Assembly: GCF_003369915.1 (NCBI RefSeq) | Contig: NW_022881603.1 | Span: 5,873,249 to 5,937,248 of the forward strand | Direction of reading: 5' to 3' | DNA: 64,000 nt | Origin: Drosophila miranda | Taxonomy: Eukaryota > Arthropoda > Insecta > Diptera > Drosophilidae | Part shown: piece after piece, positions 54,679 to 64,000 of the stretch | How positions within the stretch are numbered: the stretch's first letter is position 1 | Layout: every line of letters begins with the position of its first letter | Position numbers and translations under genes: made by a program | The notes under the pieces: model-generated | What the model was told of the DNA's origin: nothing | The model's database searches: none | Seen by the model: only the letters and a program-made list of their open reading frames with translations

Positions 54679-56496
54679 TGTAACGCTTGGATCAGCCGAG
54701 AGAGCTAGTTCGCAGCGCCATCTAGTGGTCGGCACCGTAATGGCCGTGGCAGAGCATACACCCTCTATGGGCTAGGTTTGGGAGGTCACGAAAAGGGGCA
54801 TAGGAAAGGGTGATAGATTTAACAGCCCAGATTGTCAACTTTCTCTGGCATTTCCCTTGTTCTATGAGAGGGCCCGAAGGTTCTAGCATGTTGAGGGGCT
54901 TGGCTTCGGTCTCTTCCCGTTTTGGCGCTCGACCCGAGCATTCGTTTTCTTTTATCAGAAAAAAAAAAAATATTTTTTATCTAAGTGCTTCAGAAACGAG
55001 AAAGTCTCGAGTTAATCCGGCGTTAGTTTTTCCAAGCTAGGTAAGATGGAGAAGGGGAGAAAGTAATTGGTCAAACTAGTTAGATGATTTCATCCACATA
55101 GGACCGGATATTGGCGCAGTTTATACGGCAGAAGAGGAACGCCGTGTCGCCGCATTTTCATTACAATACCGACCCGGTTCAGCTTCACGGATCCAAAGAC
55201 GCCGAGGCGTCGAGTAGATCGAGAGACCGAGGGACGCAAAAGAGGTCCAGAGGAGCAGCCGAAGCTGCGGTGGAAAATTTACAGGCCCAAGTACCCGGGC
55301 ACCAACGACGCTAGCGGGAGTTGAGTGGTTTTTGGAAGAAAAAAAAACTCCATTTTCTGGTTGGAGAGCGAGCCAAGGAAGGGCTACATAGCGCAGACTG
55401 AGCGCGATCAAGAACAGTCTGAGATTTCGAGGGGCGGCGCGAGTGGTCGTCGAAAACAGCCCGATTGCGGAAGGTCGGGAAGAGATCGGGAAGGCAGAAA
55501 TTTGAAAAGAATTAATATGTGTATTGTCGATTGTTTTATGTTAATTTAAATAATTTTTTTTTGTTAGTTTTTTTTTGAGAAAGACATCGGCAGTCGGCAA
55601 GGGGCGGCGCGAACGAGAAAAAGAAAAGGGGCGAGAAAGTTTTTTTTTAGTGTAATGAGTCGCTCAAAGTAAGTGTGGAGAGAGGAAAGTGGGGAATTTG
55701 TGAGTGAGTTTTTGTTGTGCTTTATGCCACTCCCTATCGGAGTTCTCGTTCCAGGTCCGATTCTCCTCCGGACAGCGCTTTCGTCGGTGGACATGCGGAT
55801 CTGCGGGTGAGTGTGAAAGAGAAATGTAAAAGGCTCAACTCGAACGATTTGACTCGAGTCCCACTGAAAAAGTAAAGAGGAGAGGGACAAATACTTTATA
55901 TGCTTCCCCCCTTACTGTTTCTATTTCTTCCCCCCTTTCGGTTTGGCCGTTGTTAATCTTTTTATATGTGAAATAATTATTCATTTTGTTTATCACTATT
56001 ATTAAGTCATTTTGAAATTCCATCTATTTTATCTGTTTTATGCGTACCTATTTTTGGGTTAGGTTTAGTTTTAGTTTAGAAATTTGTTTATGTAGGGTTC
56101 AATAAATTTTATAATGTTCTAGAATATAGTTTTTGTTTGCCTTCGGCTTTCCAGATGCCCCTGAGAGCCCCATGAGAACGCAGAGGGGTCATTCCGTGAA
56201 AATTGCGACCTAGGGATGGCCAAGGAAGGGAGGGTCAATCCGCTTCAACGAGATCGGAGGCGAGGAAAAGCGTTCGGGAACAGGTAGAAGAAAGAGCCAA
56301 TTATGTGTTCAGTCGAATTTTAGGTCAAAATTAACTCTCGTCGTAGCACGCACAGATTATAACCTTGTAATAATGAGAATAGGCATTAAGTGAGAGGAGG
56401 GCAAGATCACCACCCCACCTAGCCGACGAGCCTCCCAGCCGGGAATATCTGCGTGCCCCCTTCTCTCACTCCCCGACATCTGCCAAGTTCGTTACA
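54679..56496 (+). repeat. Family B LTR 2, shared by B1 and B2
   Basis: Same 1,818 bp as LTR 1 with a few substitutions. Confidence 0.8.
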
Positions 56497-56664
56497 GTTA
56501 TAAGTAATTATTAATTTCATTATTATAAAGTTAGTGGCGCCCAACAATGGGACCCAAAATAATTGGTAGAACCGCATTTCGATGTGGTCAACAATATCGC
56601 AGGAACACACATCAAAAACACTTTCGATTTTTCTGGCAAACTAGATACTATGTAGTAAGCTTGA

Positions 56665-58083
56665 GAAGAGAAGCATATACGTTGGTCAGTCTGCATTCTG
56701 TGTAGAGAAGAGTTTGGATCTCAGCAGTTATACAAGACCAGGTGTGGCCACGAATTTCATAAAGCTTGCATAGTGCCATATTCGAGGGAAAATGCCAAAT
56801 GTCCTAGGTGTGGAAGAGTCACTTTTGACTTGCAAGGCGGCGCATCGGGCTCGGGCATGCAAACCGCCAAACAGCAGGCAGGAGGCAAAGAAAAAGCTTC
56901 AGGCACCCCAGCGGCGGGAGCACCCGTTAATAACCCAGGGTCGGCTCCAGTGGATAGCGGGAATATAGGGATCATGATTACCCAAGCAGTGCGGGCCATG
57001 CAAAACGACCTTTTATCCCAGTTGTCGGAGCAGATGGCGCAAATAATACAAACCAATGTCGCTGCTCCTCTTCAACTGACTGGCCGAGATCATCATACTC
57101 GAAACTTAGCTCAGGACCATAGTTCGCAGGGTCAGGAAGCAGGCGGAGGCCGAGAATCGACAGGATTTTACAGAGAGGGCAGAGACACTCCTAGAAGTTT
57201 AGCTTCCGACCTGTCCCAAAGGCCGGACAAGGTCGTACACATTATGAATGGTTGGAAGCTACGATTTAGCGGGAATGCGGAAGGAATTAGCGTTGATAAT
57301 TTTATCTATAGAGTAGAAGCTCTTACCCATTCAACGCTGGAAAGCAACTTCGCGGTGCTATGTAGCAACGCTAGCATCCTCTTTGACGGAAAGGCTCGTG
57401 AATTCTTTTGGAGGTTTCATAAGTCAGTGGTAGTTGTACGATGGGACTTGCTTTGTCAGGCATTAAGGAAACAGTTCCGAGACACTCGCACGGATGTGGA
57501 CATTCGAGAAGCGATCAGGGACCGGAAGCAAAAAGAAAAGGAAGGGTTCGATGCTTTTTATGACGCCATAGTTCAGCTAATGGATAGTTTAGAGTCTCCC
57601 TTGTCAGAAAAGTCTGTGGTAGACATACTGCGAAGGAATTTGAGGCCCGAAGTAAGGCACGAGTTGCTTAATATAAACATAACTTCGGTTGGGGAGCTCA
57701 GGGAAATATGCAGACGAAGCGAGAGTTTCCTGGATGACGTGAGACGGAATTATGGTTATCAAAAGAGTGTCCCTTTCCGTAGGCAAGTGGCTGAGTTGGT
57801 GGAGGAGCACATGTCTGATGACGCAACGGAGTTTTCCGAAGGGGAGGGCGAAGGCGAAATAGGAGCGTTGGCCTTGGTATGTTGGAACTGCCATAAGGAA
57901 GGACATCGGTACCAGGATTGCGAATCCAAACGCAAGATCTTTTGCTATGGGTGTGGCATTCCAAACATTTACAAACCAGCTTGTGAAAAATGTCAGAAAA
58001 AAAACGGCAGGGCGAGCACACAGCCTCGTCAGCTTCAAAGTGTGCTTCGCCAAAAATCCGCGAACCCAGACGCCAGCCAGTAG
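56665..58083 (+). CDS. Family B Gag, copy B2, with RING-H2 finger
   Basis: Same frame and layout as B1. The finger is at 56692-56811 with all eight ligands. Protein differences seen from B1: His to Pro, Ile to Val and Arg to Ser, one each. The same lack of an in-frame ATG before the finger applies. Frameshift heptamer at 57999-58005. Confidence 0.85.
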   Translation, partial: EEKHIRWSVCILCREEFGSQQLYKTRCGHEFHKACIVPYSRENAKCPRCGRVTFDLQGGASGSGMQTAKQQAGGKEKASGTPAAGAPVNNPGSAPVDSGNIGIMITQAVRAMQNDLLSQLSEQMAQIIQTNVAAPLQLTGRDHHTRNLAQDHSSQGQEAGGGRESTGFYREGRDTPRSLASDLSQRPDKVVHIMNGWKLRFSGNAEGISVDNFIYRVEALTHSTLESNFAVLCSNASILFDGKAREFFWRFHKSVVVVRWDLLCQALRKQFRDTRTDVDIREAIRDRKQKEKEGFDAFYDAIVQLMDSLESPLSEKSVVDILRRNLRPEVRHELLNINITSVGELREICRRSESFLDDVRRNYGYQKSVPFRRQVAELVEEHMSDDATEFSEGEGEGEIGALALVCWNCHKEGHRYQDCESKRKIFCYGCGIPNIYKPACEKCQKKNGRASTQPRQLQSVLRQKSANPDASQ

Positions 58084-60932
58084 GAAAGCAACACCAGGCA
58101 GTTATAGATACAACCATTCCAGTCCAGTCCGTCAGTAGTGTAGCAACAAATTTATGGCACAATTTCATTAATTCTCATTCAGATGCAGAGGCTGCAGAAA
58201 CACTGTTCCGTCGTAAGTCCAATTCAAGACACTCCAAACGGATGAGATCATTTTGGAAGGCAGCTAAATCAATAAATGCGATTAGGTACAAAGAGCTAGA
58301 TAAACGTCCGTACGCAGAGGTAAACATTTTTGAGCGGCCAGTGCTTGGGTTGTTAGATACGGGGGCAGCGATGAGTGTAGTTGGTGGGAATTTGGCTAAA
58401 CAAATAATCACCAGTAGGATTCCATTTAAACGGGGAATCTCAGTTGCTCATACTGCAGATGGCAAGCGGCAGGAGGTTCTGGGGCGATTGAGAACTCCAG
58501 TCACCTATGATAAGGTTGTGAAGGACTTGGAACTACATATCATTCCGTCGCTCAGCCAGGACTTATATCTAGGAATCGATTTTTGGTCCACGTTCAATTT
58601 ATTACCTCCGGAGATGCAGGTAGCAGAAATTTGTCAGGAATCGCATGAACTAACTCTAAGCCAGAAAGAGGATTTGCAGAAGGTTGTGTCGGGATTTCCA
58701 TCCTTTGCAGTCTCTGGTTTGGGTAGAACATCGGTTTTGTCGCACTCGATCGATGCAGGAGATGCCAAGCCCGTAAAACAACGGCATTTTCCCGTGTCAC
58801 CAGCAGTGGAGAAATTGCTGTATTCTGAAGTGGACAGGATGCTCAAATTAGGAGTTATTGAGGAATCTGATAGCGCCTGGTCCTCTCCAGTTGTGCTAGT
58901 CCAGAAACCGGGAAAGGTTAGACTTTGCCTAGACAGCCGGAAGGTCAATGCCGTTACACGAAAGGATGCCTATCCGTTGCCGCAAATAGACGGTATACTA
59001 AGTCGCCTCCCCAGAGCAATGTTCATCTCAAGTCTGGATCTCAAGGATGCTTATTGGCAGATACCCTTGGATCCGGAGTCTCGGGACAAAACTGCTTTCA
59101 CAATTCCGGGTAAACCTCTATATCAGTTCAAGGTCATGCCGTTCGGTCTCACCAACGCGTCGCAAACCATGACCAGATTGATGGACAAGGTGATCCCGGC
59201 GGAACTTCGCAATGAAGTCTTCGTCTACTTGGATGACTTGTTAATCGTTTCCGATAGCTTTGAGTCGCATCTAAAGGTATTGAGAGTTGTAGCGCAGCAT
59301 GTTCGATTGGCCGGATTAACGCTTAACGTGGAAAAGAGCAAATTCTGTATGCGTTCGGTGAAGTATCTTGGTCATATCGTCGGGGAGGGTGTCATTCGAA
59401 CGGATCCCGGGAAAATTTCGGCCATGATGGACTTTCCAGTACCGAACTCTCTGAAAGCCTTACGGAGATTCCTTGGAATGGTTGGATGGTATCGTAAATT
59501 TATAGCAAATTTTGCGTCGATAGCTTCCCCTCTCACTGACTTGCTGAAACCTAAGTGCAGATTTGTCATGACACCAGAAGGACGTACAGCGTTCGAGGAA
59601 CTTAAAAAATGGTTGTGCTCTGCGCCAGTTCTTCGCAGTCCGGATTTCAACCAGCCGTTCTTTGTGCATTGCGATGCCAGCAAATCAGGAGTTGGGGGCG
59701 TCTTGGTTCAAAAGACTCCAGAGGGAGACGAATTTCCGATAGCTTTTGTGTCGAAAAAACTTAATAAGGCGCAAAGAAATTATTCTGTGACCGAGCAAGA
59801 GTGTCTGGCGGCAATCGTTTGCATCAACCGTTTCAGAGCCTACATTGAAGGGCATGATTTTACGGTTATCACCGATCATGCATCTCTGAAATGGCTCATG
59901 ACTCAGACGGATCTACATTCGCGGCTAGCCCGATGGGCATTAAAGTTACAGGGCTTTAACTTCGAAATTGAACACCGGAGTGGTCGTTTAAATGTTGTAC
60001 CCGATGCCTTGTCCAGAGTCAATGAAGAAGATTTGGCGGCCGTGGATGTTGGTTATGGTCAAGCAGTTGATCTCGAGTCCCCAGCTTTTAAGTCCGCCGA
60101 GTATGTAGAACTGGCAAGCAGAATAAAAGCCAATGACGTTAACCTGCCGGATCTGAGGGTGGTCGAAGGTCTTGTGTACAGGAAGTGTGATTTCGCCACA
60201 GGGAGTACTCTTCATGATAATTTTATCTGGAAGTTATGGATCCCACAGAGTCTTATTCCAGAGGTATTAGCCAATGCTCACGACCATCCCTTAGCATCGC
60301 ATGGGGGAGTTCATAAGACTTTAGAGCGAGTGCGACAGTTTCTCTATTGGCCAAGTTTAGTCAAAGATGTAAAAGCATATGTACTCGCGTGCGACACGTG
60401 CAAATCTACTAAAGCACCGAACTCTGTCCATCGACCCCCGATGGGAGTGGCACCTGAGTCGCAGAGGTTTTTCCAAAAGCTATACGTCGACTTTCTAGGC
60501 CCGTATCCACGCTCAAAAAGCGGGAACATTGGTATATTTATAGTGTTAGATCACTATTCAAAGTTCGTCTTTCTGAAATCTGTTAAAAAACTAACGGCTG
60601 ATCTTGTGATCAAGTATCTGCAGCAAGATCTGTTTCATACTTTTGGCTTTCCGGAGATCATTGTATCGGACAATGGCTCTCAATTTAAGTCGGAAGTTTT
60701 CCAGAAGTTTCTCAAGGCGCACAAGATATCACATACGGCCACAGCAGTATACTCTCCGCAGTCGAATGCGTCAGAGCGAGTAAACCGGTCGGTAATTGCC
60801 GCCATTCGCTCATACGTGAGGGCAGATCAGAAAAATTGGGACGAGGAGCTGAGCAGTATCTGTTGCGCATTGCGACCATTCCAGCCTCGGAACTTCGCCG
60901 TATTATGTGGTATTTGGGCAACAGTTCGTTAG
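57990..60932 (+). CDS. Family B Pol, copy B2 (same integrase frame lesion)
   Basis: 980 codons, matching B1 but for about four residues. It carries the identical frame loss near 60875-60905, so the lesion predates the duplication. Catalytic residues of all domains are present. Confidence 0.88.
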   Translation: MSEKKRQGEHTASSASKCASPKIREPRRQPVGKQHQAVIDTTIPVQSVSSVATNLWHNFINSHSDAEAAETLFRRKSNSRHSKRMRSFWKAAKSINAIRYKELDKRPYAEVNIFERPVLGLLDTGAAMSVVGGNLAKQIITSRIPFKRGISVAHTADGKRQEVLGRLRTPVTYDKVVKDLELHIIPSLSQDLYLGIDFWSTFNLLPPEMQVAEICQESHELTLSQKEDLQKVVSGFPSFAVSGLGRTSVLSHSIDAGDAKPVKQRHFPVSPAVEKLLYSEVDRMLKLGVIEESDSAWSSPVVLVQKPGKVRLCLDSRKVNAVTRKDAYPLPQIDGILSRLPRAMFISSLDLKDAYWQIPLDPESRDKTAFTIPGKPLYQFKVMPFGLTNASQTMTRLMDKVIPAELRNEVFVYLDDLLIVSDSFESHLKVLRVVAQHVRLAGLTLNVEKSKFCMRSVKYLGHIVGEGVIRTDPGKISAMMDFPVPNSLKALRRFLGMVGWYRKFIANFASIASPLTDLLKPKCRFVMTPEGRTAFEELKKWLCSAPVLRSPDFNQPFFVHCDASKSGVGGVLVQKTPEGDEFPIAFVSKKLNKAQRNYSVTEQECLAAIVCINRFRAYIEGHDFTVITDHASLKWLMTQTDLHSRLARWALKLQGFNFEIEHRSGRLNVVPDALSRVNEEDLAAVDVGYGQAVDLESPAFKSAEYVELASRIKANDVNLPDLRVVEGLVYRKCDFATGSTLHDNFIWKLWIPQSLIPEVLANAHDHPLASHGGVHKTLERVRQFLYWPSLVKDVKAYVLACDTCKSTKAPNSVHRPPMGVAPESQRFFQKLYVDFLGPYPRSKSGNIGIFIVLDHYSKFVFLKSVKKLTADLVIKYLQQDLFHTFGFPEIIVSDNGSQFKSEVFQKFLKAHKISHTATAVYSPQSNASERVNRSVIAAIRSYVRADQKNWDEELSSICCALRPFQPRNFAVLCGIWATVR

Positions 60933-61296
60933 CTCCGGGGAAACATACAAAATTCTGAGAGCTCTTCGATTGTTGGAGGATAAAGCCCTAGTGTTTTCCA
61001 AGGAGGATTCGTTAGAGTTGGTACGTAGCAAGGCTTTAACGATAATGGAGAAGCAAAGGGCGAAAAACGAACGGATTTACAATTTGAGATCAAGGGAGAT
61101 TTCGTATCAAGTGGGCCAAGAGGTGTTCAGAAAGAACTTCAAGCAGAGTAACTTCCAGGCTGGCTATAGTGCCAAACTGGGCCCAGCATATGTGAAGGCC
61201 AGAATACGCAAGAAAATAGGGAATGCTTACTATGAATTAGAGGATCTGCAAGGACGGTCTATTGGTCGATACCACGCGAAAGACTTAAAACAATAG
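60907..61296 (+). pseudogene. B2 integrase C-terminus, out of frame
   Basis: Same as 54222-54611 and out of frame with pol in the same way. Confidence 0.85.
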
Positions 61297-61363
61297 CTGA
61301 TCCGCGCAGTTTGGGATCCGACTTGTGTGATACAACTAAGTCAGATCTTCGGCGGGGGGTATT

Positions 61364-63181
61364 TGAAACGCTTGGATCAGCCGAGAGAGCTAGTTCGCAG
61401 CGCCATCTAGTGGTCGGCACCGTAATGGCCGTGGCAGAGCATACACCCTCTATGGGCTAGGTTTGGGAGGTCACGAAAAGGGGCATAGGAAAGGGTGATA
61501 GATTTAACAGCCCAGATTGTCAACTTTCTCTGGCATTTCCCTTGTTCTATGAGAGGGCCCGAAGGTTCTAGCATGTTGAGGGGCTTGGCTTCGGTCTCTT
61601 CCCGTTTTGGCGCTCGACCCGAGCATTCGTTTTCTTTTATCAGAAAAAAAAAAAATATTTTTTATCTAAGTGCTTCAGAAACGAGAAAGTCTCGAGTTAA
61701 TCCGGCGTTAGTTTTTCCAAGCTAGGTAAGATGGAGAAGGGGAGAAAGTAATTGGTCAAACTAGTTAGATGATTTCATCCACATAGGACCGGATATTGGC
61801 GCAGTTTATACGGCAGAAGAGGAACGCCGTGTCGCCGCATTTTCATTACAATACCGACCCGGTTCAGCTTCACGGATCCAAAGACGCCGAGGCGTCGAGT
61901 AGATCGAGAGACCGAGGGACGCAAAAGAGGTGCAGAGGAGCAGCCGAAGCTGCGGTGGAAAATTTACAGGCCCAAGTACCCGGGCACCAACGACGCTAGC
62001 GGGAGTTGAGTGGTTTTTGGAAGAAAAAAAAACTCCATTTTCTGGTTGGAGAGCGAGCCAAGGAAGGGCTACATAGCGCAGACTGAGCGCGATCAAGAAC
62101 AGTCTGAGATTTCGAGGGGCGGCGCGAGTGGTCGTCGAAAACAGCCCGATTGCGGAAGGTCGGGAAGAGATCGGGAAGGCAGAAATTTGAAAAGAATTAA
62201 TATGTGTATTGTCGAGTGTTTTATGTTAATTTAAATAATTTTTTTTTGTTAGTTTTTTTTTGAGAAAGACATCGGCAGTCGGCAAGGGGCGGCGCGAACG
62301 AGAAAAAGAAAAGGGGCGAGAAAGTTTTTTTTTAGTGTAATGAGTCGCTCAAAGTAAGTGTGGAGAGAGGAAAGTGGGGAATTTGTGAGTGAGTTTTTGT
62401 TGTGCTTTATGCCACTCCCTATCGGAGTTCTCGTTCCAGGTCCGATTCTCCTCCGGAAAGCGCTTTCGTCGGTGGACATGCGGATCTGCGGGTGAGTGTG
62501 AAAGAGAAATGTAAAAGGCTCAACTCAAACGATTTGACTCGAGTCCCACTGAAAAAGTAAAGAGGAGAGGGACAAATACTTTATATGCTTCCCCCCTTAC
62601 TGTTTCTATTTCATCCCCCCTTTCGGTTTGGCCGTTGTTAATCTTTTTATATGTGAAATAATTATTCATTTTGTTTATCACTATTATTAAGTCATTTTGA
62701 AATTCCATCTATTTTATCTGTTTTATGCGTACCTATTTTTGGGTTAGGTTTAGTTTTAGTTTAGAAATTTGTTTATGTAGGGTTCAATAAATTTTATAAT
62801 GTTCTAGAATATAGTTTTTGTTTGCCTTCGGCTAGCCAGATGCCCCTGAGAGCCCCATGAGAACGCAGAGGGGTCATTCCGTGAAAATTGCGACCTAGGA
62901 ATGGCCAAGGAAGGGAGGGTCAATCCGCTTCAACGAGATCGGAGGCGAGGAAAAGCGTTCGGGAACAGGTAGAAGAAAGAGCCAATTATGTGTTCAGTCG
63001 AATTTTAGGTCCAAATTAACTCTCGTCGTAGCACGCACAGATTATAACCTTGTAATAATGAGAATAGGCATTAAGTGAGAGGAGGGCAAGATCACCACCC
63101 CACCTAGCCGACGAGCCTCCCAGCCGGGAATATCTGCGTGCCCCCTTCTCTCACTCCCCGACACCTGCCAAGTTCGTTACA
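61364..63181 (+). repeat. Family B LTR 3, shared by B2 and B3
   Basis: Begins TGAAACG rather than TGTAACG, one substitution in the terminal repeat; otherwise as LTRs 1 and 2. Confidence 0.8.
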
Positions 63182-63349
63182 GTTATAAGTAATTATTAAT
63201 TTCATTATTATAAAGTTAGTGGCGCCCAACAATGGGACCCAAAATAATTGGTAGAACCGCATCTCGATGTGGTCAACAATATCGCAGGAACACACATCAA
63301 AAACACTTTCGATTTTTCTGGCAAACTAGATACTATGTAGTAAGCTTGA

Positions 63350-64000
63350 GAAGAGAAGCATATACGTTGGTCAGTCTGCATTCTGTGTAGAGAAGAGTTT
63401 GGATCTCAGCAGTTATACAAGACCAGGTGTGGCCACGAATTTCATAAAGCTTGCATAGTGCCATATTCGAGGGAAAATGCCAAATGTCCTAGGTGTGGAA
63501 GAGTCACTTTTGACTTGCAAGGCGGCGCATCGGGCTCGGGCATGCAAACCGCCAAACAGCAGGCAGGAGGCAAAGAAAAAGCTTCAGGCACCCCAGCGGC
63601 GGGAGCACCCGTTAATAACCCAGGGTCGGCTCCAGTGGATAGCGGGAATATAGGGATCATGATTACCCAAGCAGTGCGGGCCATGCAAAACGACCTTTTA
63701 TCCCAGTTGTCGGAGCAGATGGCGCAAATAATACAAACCAATGTCGCTGCTCATCTTCAACTGACTGGCCGAGATCATCATACTCGAAACTTAGCTCAGG
63801 ACCATAGTTCGCAGGGTCAGGAAGCAGGCGGAGGCCGAGAATCGACAGGATTTTACAGAGAGGGCAGAGACACTCCTAGAAGTTTAGCTTCCGACCTGTC
63901 CCAAAGGCCGGACAAGGTCGTACACATTATGAATGGTTGGAAGCTACGATTTAGCGGGAATGCGGAAGGAATTAGCGTTGATAATTTTATCTATAGAGTA
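63350..64000 (+). CDS. Family B Gag, copy B3 (cut by window end)
   Basis: RING-H2 finger at 63377-63496, then the N-terminal part of the capsid region; continues beyond the window. It confirms at least a third unit. Confidence 0.82.

Larger units (their letters stand above)
47994..64000 (+). mobile_element. Tandem array of Ty3/gypsy family B with shared LTRs (period 6,685 bp)
   Basis: LTR starts at 47994, 54679 and 61364 are exactly 6,685 bp apart, as is every other landmark. Order: LTR, gag, pol, LTR, gag, pol, LTR, gag and the window end. Copies differ by a handful of substitutions (three in Gag and about four or five in Pol at protein level). Primer site TGGCGCCCAAC (tRNA-Lys type) at 49850; purine tract before each downstream LTR. 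No env: only 67 bp separate the integrase stop and the LTR. Same organisation as family A, but clearly diverged from it. Confidence 0.92.

Overview
The window is Drosophila nuclear DNA. A 22-kb block of single-copy genes (about 25.8-48.0 kb) lies between two long arrays of LTR retrotransposons. The genes are recognisable from their proteins: yorkie (yki), Rap2l, RpL39, RpL12 and eIF5A, all with intact frames and consensus splice sites. From memory these cluster at 60B on D. melanogaster 2R (Muller element C), so this is probably the orthologous block in another Drosophila. The species cannot be fixed from the sequence. The load of nested and tandem elements, and a decayed sixth gene, would fit a low-recombination region such as a Y, neo-Y or pericentromere; that is inference.

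Layout. 1-25796 is a minus-strand, head-to-tail array of three copies (A1, A2, A3) of a Ty3/gypsy element, 'family A', with neighbouring copies sharing one long LTR. All copies carry common gag lesions. Each carries a 53-nt piece of tRNA-Lys(CTT) at the LTR/primer-site junction. A recent plus-strand gypsy element of the mdg3/micropia/blastopia type ('element C', 14777-20212, identical LTRs, 4-bp target duplication) sits inside the pol of A3. 25797-42.4 kb holds yki(+), Rap2l(-), RpL39(+), a palindromic dead Tc1-like element, RpL12(-), a hAT-type MITE with an 8-bp target duplication, eIF5A(-), and the 3' part of an unrecognised Thr/Lys-rich gene (-). 42.4-47.7 kb is a large inverted duplication (arms of about 1.96 kb) that carries the first exons of that gene and copies of a DINE-1/INE-1-like Helentron-related repeat; it splits the gene. 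47994-64000 is a plus-strand array of 'family B', a relative of A, with an exact 6,685-bp period and cut by the window end.

Families A and B share an architecture: an N-terminal RING-H2 finger in Gag, a capsid region, two zinc knuckles, a canonical -1 slippery heptamer (A AAA AAC), then protease, reverse transcriptase, RNase H and integrase, no env, and long LTRs of about 1.8-2.5 kb. Both arrays have their 5' LTR edge against the gene block and are transcribed away from it. The best candidates for something undescribed are the Gag RING-H2 finger, the tRNA-Lys piece built into the family A LTR end, and the single in-frame UAG between gag and pol of the recently inserted element C.
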